Source of the DNA: Alphaproteobacteria bacterium
Lineage (GTDB): Bacteria > Pseudomonadota > Alphaproteobacteria > UBA8366 > Aestuariispiraceae
Assembly: GCA_024743195.1 (NCBI GenBank)
Contig: JANSXE010000003.1
Span: 310,001-374,000 of the forward strand
DNA: 64,000 nt
Direction of reading: 5' to 3'
The notes under the pieces are model-generated. The model saw nothing but the letters and a program-made list of their open reading frames with translations, was not told the origin of the DNA and did no database searches. Positions within the stretch are counted from its first letter, which is position 1; each line of letters opens with the position of its first letter. The position numbers and the translations under genes were made by a program. Below are positions 1 to 8,799 of the stretch, piece after piece.

Positions 1-465
1 CAGCGCTCTTTTCTCGACTATCGGCCGGCGGACTACCCCCTGCACGCGCTGAATTGTCGGCTCGATCTGCCGGACGCCTTCGCCTTCCTGCGCGGGCGCT
101 TCGCCTATCAGGGCGAGCTCTGGATGCGTCCGGGCAGGGGCGGTCGGCAGGGCATCGGCCTTGCCCGCAAGCTGACCAACTTCGCCATGATGCACGCCCT
201 GCGGCGCTGGGACTACGACGTGATCTGGGCGGTCGTGTCGGAGAAGAAGATCCGCACGAAGTTCCCGCAGCGCTCCGGCTATGCGCATCATAACGGTCCG
301 GCCTTCCGCTGGAGCGCAGGCGACAAGTCGTTGGAGGAGTTCGTCGTCTGGTCGCTGGCCGAAGAGGCGCCGGACTATTCGAACGATATCCGCTGCGAGG
401 GCGTCGGGTCGGTGAACACCGCCAATTTGCCCAGCGAGAGCAGCGGCACGGTGATGCGCTTGTAA
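1..465 (+). CDS. GNAT-like acyltransferase, 5' end outside window
   Basis: Frame 1 is open from the first base to the TAA at 463-465, so the start lies upstream; the ORF track only lists an internal ATG at 124. The visible 154 residues contain RQGIGLARKL, which resembles the acetyl-CoA-binding R/Q-x-x-G-x-G/A motif A of GNAT N-acyltransferases, followed by a helix and a strand (YDVIWAVVSEKK). I therefore infer a GNAT-fold enzyme of unknown substrate. The last ~30 codons overlap the convergent minus-strand gene by 91 bp, which is long, and the tail sequence is not typical of the fold. The family call is tentative. Confidence 0.5.
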   Translation, partial: QRSFLDYRPADYPLHALNCRLDLPDAFAFLRGRFAYQGELWMRPGRGGRQGIGLARKLTNFAMMHALRRWDYDVIWAVVSEKKIRTKFPQRSGYAHHNGPAFRWSAGDKSLEEFVVWSLAEEAPDYSNDIRCEGVGSVNTANLPSESSGTVMRL

Positions 466-1172
466 TGCAGCCAGCGCCGCTCCCGTCCGCCGATCCGCAC
501 CGGCGCGGTCACGAGGTCCACCACCGGCCGATTGCTTTCGATCGCCGCGCGGTAGGCCTGCGTGACCGCGTCGCCGAAGCCGTTGTCGGCCGGATCGATC
601 GAATCTTCCTTGCCGACGGTCTCGCGCACCTCTTCCGGCGTGCAGACATTGGCGAAGAGGGTGCGCCCGCCGATATGGGCGTAGCGCAGGCGGCCCGGCT
701 CCAGCACGTCGTAGAGGATGATGTCCTCAAGCGCGTTCTGGCGCACCTTGCTCTCGATGTCGCGGGCGGCGCGCTCCTCATCGTCCGAGGGGGAGAGCGC
801 CCGGATCCGGGGCGTCATGTTGATCGGGCGTCGGGCGATCTCTTCGATGTAGTCGAGACGTTCGAAGATCTCGGCCGCGTCGAGCGTCTCTTCCGCCCAG
901 CCGGAGACGTAGTAGCGCAGGCTGATGCGCGCGCTCTCGAAATCGCTGCGCGCGACGTTGCTCGCCGCATTGAGCGCGGGCCAGTCGGTCGCGTCCGGAA
1001 CCCAGGTCATCAGAGGCGGCGCGCTGCGCGCATCGTCCGCCAGCAGAATAACGCCGCCGGCGTAGCGCATGCAGGCGCCGAGGGCCGGATCGTCGATCAA
1101 TCGCGGGGGCGGGCGCCGATGGGCGCGACCCTCATTGTCGAACCAGGCGCACCAGGTTTCGCTCTCGCTCAT
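375..1172 (-). CDS. hypothetical protein with PAS-like region
   Basis: 265 residues. The N-terminal half is not recognised. The C-terminal ~130 residues (LEDIILYDVLEPGRLRYAHIGGR onward, ending near WLHYKRITVPLLSLG) have the strand pattern of the PAS-like domains found in small alphaproteobacterial proteins that describe a sensor module without an output domain. No kinase, GGDEF or HTH domain is present. It begins 20 bp after the stop of the XRE regulator on the same strand, so the two are probably co-transcribed. This suggests the XRE gene regulates or cooperates with it. The 3' end overlaps the convergent GNAT-like ORF by 91 bp. Function unknown. Confidence 0.6.
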   Translation of the reverse strand: MSESETWCAWFDNEGRAHRRPPPRLIDDPALGACMRYAGGVILLADDARSAPPLMTWVPDATDWPALNAASNVARSDFESARISLRYYVSGWAEETLDAAEIFERLDYIEEIARRPINMTPRIRALSPSDDEERAARDIESKVRQNALEDIILYDVLEPGRLRYAHIGGRTLFANVCTPEEVRETVGKEDSIDPADNGFGDAVTQAYRAAIESNRPVVDLVTAPVRIGGRERRWLHYKRITVPLLSLGKLAVFTDPTPSQRISFE

Positions 1173-1192
1173 CGGCCGATCCAGCCTTTCTC

Positions 1193-1495
1193 TTACCGCC
1201 GCCTCCCTTTCGGGGTGGGCGGCGTCGCGTCGCCAGGCCCCGGCGCGCCGGGGGCGAGGGCGGGTTCGATGGTCAGGCCGTCGAAAATCCGCTCTACGCT
1301 AACATTCAACGCGTCTGCGAGCCGGAGTAAAGTTGTATAATCGGGCATCTGCTCGCCCTTTTCGAAAGATTCAAGGGCGGCTTCGCAGGTCGGGGCCCGC
1401 CTGGCGACCTCCGCGCGACTCATCGAGCGTCGTGCGCGCAGGCGCGCCAGATTCCGACCGACGATCGCGATCACTTGCGCTTCTTGACGGACCAT
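1193..1495 (-). CDS. XRE-family helix-turn-helix regulator
   Basis: 100 residues. Residues ~8-68 form a Cro/CI-type helix-turn-helix: IVGRNLARLRARR, then SRAEVARRA and a recognition segment, then DYTTLLRLADALNVSVERIF, which is the usual last helix of the family. The remaining ~30 residues are Ala/Pro/Gly-rich and look disordered. The start is an ATG with no competing upstream start. It lies directly upstream of, and on the same strand as, the PAS-like hypothetical gene. A DNA-binding transcriptional regulator is well supported; its targets are unknown, although autoregulation of this two-gene unit is plausible. Confidence 0.8.
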   Translation of the reverse strand: MVRQEAQVIAIVGRNLARLRARRSMSRAEVARRAPTCEAALESFEKGEQMPDYTTLLRLADALNVSVERIFDGLTIEPALAPGAPGPGDATPPTPKGRRR

Positions 1496-1645
1496 GACCC
1501 TACCGTGACGGTTGAAACGCCGCTCGGTAAGAGTGTGCGCCGTCCTGGGATATACGGCAAGTCGTTTGCGCTCGGATCACCGGGAAAAGCGCAGAGGGGG
1601 TTGGCTGGGGACCCGGTGCGCCGGGTGCGCCGCCCCCCTCGGCCG

Positions 1646-2308
1646 TCAGCCGCTCGGGTCGGCGACGTAGCGCAGATACGGCTTCTCCGCCCGCCAACCG
1701 TTCGGAAACTTCTCCTTCGCGGCCTCGTCGTTGAGCGCCGGCACGATGATGACCTCGTCGCCGCGGGTCCAGTTCACCGGCGTGGCGACCTGGTGCTTGG
1801 CCGTCAGCTGCAGGGAATCGACGACGCGCAGGATCTCGTCGAAGTTCCGGCCCGTGCTCATCGGATAGGTCAGGATCAGCTTGATCTTCTTGTCGGGGCC
1901 GATGACGAAGACGCTGCGCACGGTCATGTTGTCCGCCGCGGTGCGGCCTTCCGAGCTGTCGCCGGCGCCCGCCGGCAGCATGTTGTAAAGCTTCGAGACC
2001 GTCAGGTCGGTGTCGCCGATCATCGGATAGTTCGGGGCGGTTCCTTGGGTCTCGGCGATGTCGGCGGCCCAGGCGGCGTGATTTTCGACCGGGTCGACGC
2101 TGAGGCCGATCACCTTCACGTTGCGCTTCTCGAACTCGGGCTTGAGCTTCGCCATGTAGCCGAGCTCGGTCGTGCAGACCGGCGTGAAGTCCTTCGGATG
2201 CGAGAACAGGATCGCCCAGCTCTCGCCGATCCATTGATGGAAGTCGATCTCGCCCTCGGTCGTCTGGGCGGTGAAATTCGGAGCGTCCGATCCGATTTGC
2301 AGGCTCAT
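1646..2308 (-). CDS. 1-Cys peroxiredoxin (Prx6/AhpC-TSA family)
   Basis: 220 residues starting at MSLQIGSDAPNF. The ORF track extends 25 codons further, but an AGGAG lies just upstream of this ATG. The peroxidatic cysteine is Cys45 in PVCTTE, the Prx6-type signature, and the Prx6 C-terminal domain (GDEVIIVPALNDEAAKEKFP) is present. Such enzymes reduce H2O2 and alkyl hydroperoxides in the cytosol with an external thiol. No second resolving cysteine is evident, in keeping with the 1-Cys mechanism. It is transcribed divergently from the deacetylase gene across a 188 bp gap. A 6-bp perfect hairpin (ACCCGG/CCGGGT, 1611-1626) follows the stop but lacks a T-tract. Confidence 0.93.
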   Translation of the reverse strand: MSLQIGSDAPNFTAQTTEGEIDFHQWIGESWAILFSHPKDFTPVCTTELGYMAKLKPEFEKRNVKVIGLSVDPVENHAAWAADIAETQGTAPNYPMIGDTDLTVSKLYNMLPAGAGDSSEGRTAADNMTVRSVFVIGPDKKIKLILTYPMSTGRNFDEILRVVDSLQLTAKHQVATPVNWTRGDEVIIVPALNDEAAKEKFPNGWRAEKPYLRYVADPSG

Positions 2309-2496
2309 GGTCAGGGTCTCCTGGGGAATGGGGCGGCGCCGGGGGGCGCCGGCTTCTCCGCCTATGTGAGGCGGTTCACTCAATATACAATGGGATGCTG
2401 GGAATAAAACGAATTACAGCTGTTCTTGTGAAATATGGCCGCCGCGCGCCGTCGCCAGCCGCGAGGGGCCTTGGCCGGGTCCGTACGGCGGGCTAA

Positions 2497-3657
2497 GTGA
2501 TCCGCATGCCCGCGACGTCGTCTCTCACCCCGCGGTCCGCCGCGCCGCATTTCATCGCGTCGGAAATCTACCGCGCCTCGCGCTATGGCGCGAAACACCC
2601 GCTCTCGATCCCGCGGGTCTCGCTGGTCGCGGACCTCGTCCGCGCGCTGGGCTGGCTGGACGAGACGGTCTATCGCGACGGACCGATCGCGACGCCCGAA
2701 CAGCTCGCCCGCTTCCACGATCCCGCCTACATCGCCGCCCTGCAGCGCGCCGAGCGCGATCAAACCCTGCCGGAGGCCGAGCGGCGGCGATGGAACATCG
2801 GGGCGGGCGGCAATCCGATCTATGGCGAGGTCTTCCGGCGCCCGGCGACGGCGGCGGGCTCCTCGCTCCTGGCCGCGGACCTGCTGGCGGACGGCGTGGC
2901 GGCGGTGCACAGCCCGGCTGGGGGCACCCATCACGGCCGTCCCGACCGGGCCAGCGGCTTCTGCTATCTGAACGATCCGGTGCTGGGGATCCTGCGGCTG
3001 CTCGACCGGGGGGTGACGCCGATCGTCTACATCGACCTCGACGCCCATCACGGCGACGGGGTGGAGGCCGCCTTCGCGGACGATCCCCGCGTGCTGACGA
3101 TCTCGCTGCATCAGGAGGATCTGTGGCCCCGCACCGGCGGGATCGAGCGCGCGCAGGCATTGACGGCGGCGGTCAATCTGCCGGTCCCCTCAGGCTTCAA
3201 CGACGACGAGTTCGCCTATGTGCTGGAGGCGGCGATCCTGCCGCTGGCGGCGGAGCACGCGCCGGCGGCGCTGGTGCTGCAATGCGGCGTCGACGGCTTG
3301 GCGGAAGATCCGTTGAGCGGGCTCGCGCTCTCCAACGGGGCCTATTGGCGCGCGCTCGACCTGCTGCGCGGGTTGGCGCCGCGGCTGCTGCTGCTCGGCG
3401 GCGGCGGCTACAACCCCTATGCGGTCGCGCGCGCCTGGACGGGGCTGTGGGCGCGCCTCAACCATCTGGACATCCCCGGGCGTCTGCCGCCGGCGGGGGA
3501 GGCGGTGCTGCGCGCGATCGCCTGGCGCCACCGGCTGGGCCGCAATCCGCCGGAAGCCTGGATGACAACGCTGGCCGACCCGCCGCGCGGCGGCCCGATC
3601 CGCGAGCCGGTGCGCGCCATGGTGCGCGCGGCGCTGGCCGGACGCGCGGCCGCGTGA
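2497..3657 (+). CDS. histone deacetylase superfamily protein, AcuC type
   Basis: 386 residues; ATG at 2506 is an alternative start. Zn-hydrolase motifs of the arginase/deacetylase fold appear in order: THHGRP near residue 145, the metal-binding DLDAHHGDG near 182, CGVDGL near 264 and GGGGYNP near 301. Length and motif spacing match AcuC-like bacterial deacetylases rather than the acetylpolyamine amidohydrolases found later in this window. The expected activity is cytosolic hydrolysis of an acetyl-lysine or acetylated small-molecule amide; no acuA/acs gene lies nearby to indicate the substrate. A DUF192 gene follows 32 bp downstream on the same strand. Confidence 0.88.
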   Translation: MIRMPATSSLTPRSAAPHFIASEIYRASRYGAKHPLSIPRVSLVADLVRALGWLDETVYRDGPIATPEQLARFHDPAYIAALQRAERDQTLPEAERRRWNIGAGGNPIYGEVFRRPATAAGSSLLAADLLADGVAAVHSPAGGTHHGRPDRASGFCYLNDPVLGILRLLDRGVTPIVYIDLDAHHGDGVEAAFADDPRVLTISLHQEDLWPRTGGIERAQALTAAVNLPVPSGFNDDEFAYVLEAAILPLAAEHAPAALVLQCGVDGLAEDPLSGLALSNGAYWRALDLLRGLAPRLLLLGGGGYNPYAVARAWTGLWARLNHLDIPGRLPPAGEAVLRAIAWRHRLGRNPPEAWMTTLADPPRGGPIREPVRAMVRAALAGRAAA

Positions 3658-3689
3658 CGTCGGCCCCGAACATGGGCTAGAAGGACGCC

Positions 3690-4166
3690 ATGCGACGGTT
3701 TCTCCCAGCCCTGGCCCTGCTGCTGCTCGCGCTCGCCGCGCCGATCTCGCCCGCGACCGCCCAGCAACCGGAAGAGCGCCCGGATTTCGCGATCGAACCG
3801 CTCGCGATTCACACCGCAGACGGCGCCCGCCACGCCTTCGCGGTGGAGATTGCCGACACCCGGGCCAAGCGCGCTTTCGGCCTCATGTTCGTGCGCGACC
3901 TGGCCCCGGACCGCGGCATGCTGTTCGACTACAAACGCCCCCAGCGCGTCTCGATGTGGATGAAGAACACCTACATCCCGCTCGACATGCTGTTCATCGA
4001 GGCGGACGGGACCATCGAATCGATCATCGAGCGCACGACGCCCCATTCGCTCAGCCCCCGCGCGTCGAAGGGACGGGTGCGCGCCGTGCTGGAACTGCCC
4101 GGCGGGACCGTCGAGCGGTTAGGGATCGCGCCCGGCGATCGGATCGACCACCCGCTTTTTCAATAG
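3690..4166 (+). CDS. secreted DUF192 family protein
   Basis: 158 residues. Residues 1-24 form a Sec signal peptide (MRRFLPALALLLLALAAP, cleavage near ATA-QQ), so the product is periplasmic. The rest is a DUF192 domain with its hallmark segments FGLMFVRDLAPDRGMLF and MWMKNTYIPLDMLFI. The family is widespread in proteobacteria and has no established biochemical role. The gene may be co-transcribed with the upstream deacetylase gene (32 bp gap). It is convergent with the O-methyltransferase gene, 14 bp away. Confidence 0.88.
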   Translation: MRRFLPALALLLLALAAPISPATAQQPEERPDFAIEPLAIHTADGARHAFAVEIADTRAKRAFGLMFVRDLAPDRGMLFDYKRPQRVSMWMKNTYIPLDMLFIEADGTIESIIERTTPHSLSPRASKGRVRAVLELPGGTVERLGIAPGDRIDHPLFQ

Positions 4167-4180
4167 GTTGCCGGCGTTTC

Positions 4181-4843
4181 CTAACGCACCCGGCAAAGCG
4201 TCAGCCCGTCGCCGATGGGGACCAGGCTGAGGCTCACGCGGTCGTCCTCCAGAAGCGCGGCGTTGAGCGCGCGGATCGCCTCCGTGTCCGCGTCGCGCTT
4301 CGCCGGATCGATCACCGAGCCGCCCCAGAGCACGTTGTCGATGAGGATCAGGCCGCCCGGCCGCACGAGCTCCAGGCACGCCTCGTAGTAGCCGCGGTAG
4401 GTCTCCTTGTCCGCGTCGATGAAGGCCATGTCGAAGCCGTCGCGCCGACCAGCGGCCAGCAGGGCCTGCAACGTCTCCAGCGCGGGCGCGATGCGCAGAT
4501 CGATCTTTTCGGCGACCCCGACCTCCGCCCAATAGCGCCGGCCGACCGCCGTCCAGTCCTCGCTGACGTCGCAGGCGACGAGGCGCCCGTCGGCCGGCAG
4601 CGCCTGGGCGATGCAGAGCGCGCTGTAGCCGGTGAAGGTTCCGACCTCCAGCGCCGTCCGCGCGCCGATCAGTTCGGCCAGCAACGCCATGAACTGACCC
4701 TGCTCGGGTGCGATCTGCATCGCGCTCTCCGCCAGCTCGGCGGTTTCCGCGCGCAGTCGGCGCATCGCATCGCTCTCGCGCAGGCTGACGGAGAGGAGGT
4801 AATCGTAGAGCGGGCGATCGAGGCCGATGCTCGTCTTTGTCAT
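4181..4843 (-). CDS. class I SAM-dependent O-methyltransferase, CCoAOMT-like
   Basis: 220 residues starting at MTKTSIGLDRPLYDYL, with AGGGAG 8 nt upstream; the ORF track extends this frame without support. SAM-binding motif I is ALEVGTFTGYSALCIAQ and the acidic metal/SAM motif is DMAFIDADKETY, followed by GGLILIDNVLWGG. This combination is typical of divalent-cation-dependent caffeoyl-CoA O-methyltransferase-like enzymes (OMT family 3). The bacterial substrates of these proteins are mostly unknown small catechol-like molecules. The gene is divergent from the lipoprotein gene at 5046. Confidence 0.88.
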   Translation of the reverse strand: MTKTSIGLDRPLYDYLLSVSLRESDAMRRLRAETAELAESAMQIAPEQGQFMALLAELIGARTALEVGTFTGYSALCIAQALPADGRLVACDVSEDWTAVGRRYWAEVGVAEKIDLRIAPALETLQALLAAGRRDGFDMAFIDADKETYRGYYEACLELVRPGGLILIDNVLWGGSVIDPAKRDADTEAIRALNAALLEDDRVSLSLVPIGDGLTLCRVR

Positions 4844-5045
4844 GGGGCTCCCTTTCGGCGCGTGCAGTCTGTCCGGCGCCACTGTGGCGCGGCGCGGGGC
4901 CATCCGCAACGGGCGCGGCGGGCCCCGCAAGGGATGGCGCAGCGCTGGCGCGGACCCGCGACATATGGTATGCGACAGACGGTTTTCAGCCGTCGGGTTG
5001 ACCGACGGCTCGACTGGAAAGTCGGGGGCGCGAAGGAGGCGGCGC

Positions 5046-5786
5046 GTGCGGTTGGCGAAGTGGGGGACGCGACGGGTCGGCGACGCGCGCGCAGGGCGCG
5101 CTGTCCGTCGGCGCGCGCTCGCAGCGTTTGCGTTGGCGGCGCCGCTGGTCCTGGCGGGGTGTCTGGAACATGGCCTGGATCCGACGCTCAGCGTGCGCGA
5201 GGCCCCGATGATCGCCGGCAACACCTACGACCGCCAGAACGCTCTCGCGATCATCTTCCCGGCGGCGGAGCGCATCAACGTCTCCTACGAGTACCTGTAC
5301 GAGGACGAACTGGAGATTCGCGCCGACGGGCTTTTCGGCGGCCCGGCCTGGCTGTTCGTCGAGCGGCAGCCGGCCGAACCGGAGCGCTTCCTCTTCCTGC
5401 ATCTCAATAAGGGCGAGGAGGGGTACGAAGCGCCGCGCGGCGAAAGCCTGCGTCTGGGCCAGCGCCGCTTCTACGCCATCGACTACTGCCTCAGCGACTG
5501 GCGCACCGACGAGAGCGCCGAGGCGGCGGAGCTGACGCCCTATCTGGCGGCGCTGGAGGCGCGCGGCTTCGCGGTGTCGCGCGACGTCTATCTGCGCCGC
5601 TTCATTCCGCGCGACATCGACAGCGACGGGCGGCGGACGAGCATCGTGGTGATCCGCGACGTGATGCGCAGCGGCTACGATTGCGAGCGCCTGGGCGACC
5701 TGATCGCGCCCGAGACGGAGGCGCAGACGGAGACCCTCGACCGGCTCCAGCAGGACGCCTCCGGCAGCTTCGAAGTGATGGGCTGA
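5046..5786 (+). CDS. lipoprotein of unknown function
   Basis: 246 residues from a GTG start preceded by AAGGAGG with 6 nt spacing; the ORF track start at 4827 overlaps the divergent methyltransferase and is rejected. The N-terminus is basic, then hydrophobic (ALAAFALAAPLVLAGC), with a lipobox ending at Cys39. The product is therefore predicted to be lipidated and anchored in the inner or outer membrane. The mature part (PMIAGNTYDRQNALAIIFPAAERINVSYEY onward) contains a few cysteines and many charged residues but no domain I recognise. It is followed by the palindrome and leader of hpd. Confidence 0.72.
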   Translation: MRLAKWGTRRVGDARAGRAVRRRALAAFALAAPLVLAGCLEHGLDPTLSVREAPMIAGNTYDRQNALAIIFPAAERINVSYEYLYEDELEIRADGLFGGPAWLFVERQPAEPERFLFLHLNKGEEGYEAPRGESLRLGQRRFYAIDYCLSDWRTDESAEAAELTPYLAALEARGFAVSRDVYLRRFIPRDIDSDGRRTSIVVIRDVMRSGYDCERLGDLIAPETEAQTETLDRLQQDASGSFEVMG

Positions 5787-5833
5787 AGGGGACCGGCGGC
5801 GGCGCGCAACGCCTTGTTTCACGCCGGAAACCG

Positions 5834-5850
5834 TTTCATTTGAAATGAAA
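5834..5850. promoter_or_regulatory. 17-bp inverted repeat upstream of hpd, candidate operator
   Basis: TTTCATTT-G-AAATGAAA is an 8-1-8 inverted repeat with perfect arms, AT-rich in an otherwise very GC-rich stretch. It stands 331 bp upstream of the hpd start in the 394-bp gap 5787-6180. The symmetry and length fit a dimeric HTH regulator such as a MarR- or GntR-type protein. Control of tyrosine catabolism by such regulators is known in proteobacteria, but the identity of the regulator here is inference. Apart from this palindrome I see only GC-rich sequence and an implausible 58-codon ORF in the gap. Confidence 0.5.
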
Positions 5851-6180
5851 TTGTGGTAGTCTGCGGCCCATGATGACCGGTCGGCCGATTCTATATCATG
5901 CGTCGCGCCCGCGGCGCCTGGGCGCGGGCGCTTTCGAGCGCTTGGGCGGATCGCCGGCGCAGTTCCTCACCGTCGGGACCGTCGGGCGGTGCCTCGCGAA
6001 AAGCGGGCGCGGCCGCCCGCGCGGCTCGCCCGCGGCGGGCGCCTGATCCGTCCCGTTCCGCCGCCGCCAAGGCAGGCGGAGCCGTTTTCCGGTACAAACA
6101 CTCGATGATCCGGCCAGCGGCGGCCCATTGGGGGTCCGGCCGCGCCCGATCCGACCATCCGACGCCAGGAGGCGACCGAC

Positions 6181-7296
<1,116 letters not shown>

Positions 7297-7407
7297 AGAG
7301 ATCATGACGGAGTTGGCGCGACTGGGTCTGCAACGCACGCTAGTCCTCTAGCATTTTAGGAAAATTGTTGCATACTGCGGCATGTTCCCGGCCAGTGGTG
7401 AGGGGTC

Positions 7408-8799
7408 GTGCTCAAATTGCTGGCGGTCGTAGGCGACGTGCCCGCGGGCCTTTCGGCCCCGGATGACTGGCGGATCGTGGTCGAGCCGGAGCCGGACGAT
7501 CCGGATTTCGCGCGCGCCGGCCCGGGCGAGCGCGCCTTGCTCGCCGCGCCGGGGGCGGGCGTGGCCGACGTGGCGCGGATGCTCGACGGGCCGCTCGGGC
7601 TGGCCGCGCCGCTGCTCGACTTCTCGGCGGAGTGTCCGCGCCGGGCGGACGTGTCGGGCGAGCGGCTCACGTCGGAGAGCCTCGCCCAGGCGCTCTACGA
7701 TGCGGCCCCGATCCTGCGGGCGCTCACGCATTGGCCGGACGCGCGCGATCGCGTCGACGCGCACGCGCTCGGCGCGCTCGCCTTCGCCCAATCGCGCGAT
7801 CGGCGGATCGAGCCGGCCTGGGCGCCCGATCGCCGCCAGGGCATGCGGTATCCCGCCCTGTTCGGGGTCGCCGGATCGCGTCGGCTGCTCGACGCGCTGG
7901 CCGACGAGGGGTTGTTGGAGCGGCGCCATGCGGCGCGGCTCCATCGCTGCGGAACCTGCTCCTCCAGCAGATTGAACGCGGCGGAGCACTGCCCGGAGTG
8001 CGATTCGAGCTTTCTCCACGACGAACGCCTGATCCATCACTACGCCTGCGGCCATCAGGGCCCGCAGAGCGAGTTCGGAGCGCGCGGCGCCATGATTTGT
8101 CCGAAATGCGGCAAGCGGCCGCGGCACTTCGGCGTCGACTACGACTCGCCCGGCGTCGTCGTGATGTGCGGGGCGTGCGGTCGTCCTGCGGACCCGCCGG
8201 TGGTGAAATTCACCTGCGCCGATTGCGCCAATCAGACGCCGTCGGACGGGGCGGAGGTGGTGGACTGGTTCTCCTTCGGCCTGACGGAGGACGGGGTGGC
8301 GGCGCTGCGCTCGGGCAAGCGGCCGCGCGTCCAGGTCGCCGACGCGTTCGAGCCGATCGCCCAAAGCCGCAGCCTGAAAGAGTTCGGACGTATGCTGCTG
8401 CACGACCTGGATGTCGCCGGGCGCTACGATCGTCCGATCACGATCGTGCGCGGCAAACTGGAGAGCGCCGAGGCCCTGGTGCGTCAGTACGGGCGCGAGC
8501 AGGTCGCGGAGGCGTTCCGATTGCTGGCGGAACTGACCGGCGAGGCGCTGCGGGAAAGCGATCTGCTGGCGGTCAGCGAGAACGCCGTGCTCATCGCGAT
8601 GCCGGAGACGACGTCGGAGAACGCCCGGCACGTCCTGGAGCGCCTGAACGAAAGCGTGCTGCAGAACATCGCCATCGATCTCAGCTTCACGACGACCTTC
8701 ATGGACCGGGCCGAGGCGGAACACTTCCTGGCCGAGCGCGGGCTGCGGGCGGAGCCTGTGCACGGGGCCGACGCGGCCGCCGAGCGCAGGGCCGAATGA
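7408..8799 (+). CDS. TackOD1 zinc-domain protein with degenerate GGDEF-like C-terminus
   Basis: 463 residues from GTG, preceded by TGAGGGG. Residues ~176-280 carry four zinc-ribbon-like pairs (CGTC, CPEC, CPKC, CGAC, then CADC) with an IHHYACGH core, as in the TackOD1 output domain. Residues ~310-455 follow the diguanylate-cyclase fold (RSLKEFGRMLLHDLDVAGRYDRPITIVRG). The place where GGDEF should lie reads SENAVLIAMPETT, so cyclase activity is very unlikely. The N-terminal ~170 residues look like a divergent receiver or sensor region. The stop overlaps the next start (ATGA), which ties this putative regulatory protein to the glycosyltransferase and HlyD-like genes. Confidence 0.75.
   Translation: MLKLLAVVGDVPAGLSAPDDWRIVVEPEPDDPDFARAGPGERALLAAPGAGVADVARMLDGPLGLAAPLLDFSAECPRRADVSGERLTSESLAQALYDAAPILRALTHWPDARDRVDAHALGALAFAQSRDRRIEPAWAPDRRQGMRYPALFGVAGSRRLLDALADEGLLERRHAARLHRCGTCSSSRLNAAEHCPECDSSFLHDERLIHHYACGHQGPQSEFGARGAMICPKCGKRPRHFGVDYDSPGVVVMCGACGRPADPPVVKFTCADCANQTPSDGAEVVDWFSFGLTEDGVAALRSGKRPRVQVADAFEPIAQSRSLKEFGRMLLHDLDVAGRYDRPITIVRGKLESAEALVRQYGREQVAEAFRLLAELTGEALRESDLLAVSENAVLIAMPETTSENARHVLERLNESVLQNIAIDLSFTTTFMDRAEAEHFLAERGLRAEPVHGADAAAERRAE

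Noticed and set aside
1611-1626. 6-bp hairpin ACCCGG/CCGGGT as a terminator of the peroxiredoxin gene
   Set aside because: There is no T-tract on the minus strand after the stem, and short GC hairpins are common here by chance.
3956-5410. 484-codon plus-strand ORF across the DUF192, methyltransferase and lipoprotein genes
   Set aside because: It overlaps three supported genes in other frames and has no motif of its own.
5871-6047. 58-codon ORF (MMTGRPILYHAS...) in the hpd leader
   Set aside because: It has no SD, is Arg/Gly-rich after the first 15 residues and resembles translated GC-rich leader sequence.
7632-8795. Upstream extension of the GT2 ORF in the track
   Set aside because: It overlaps the TackOD1 gene in another frame; the ATGA overlap at 8796 gives a normal start.
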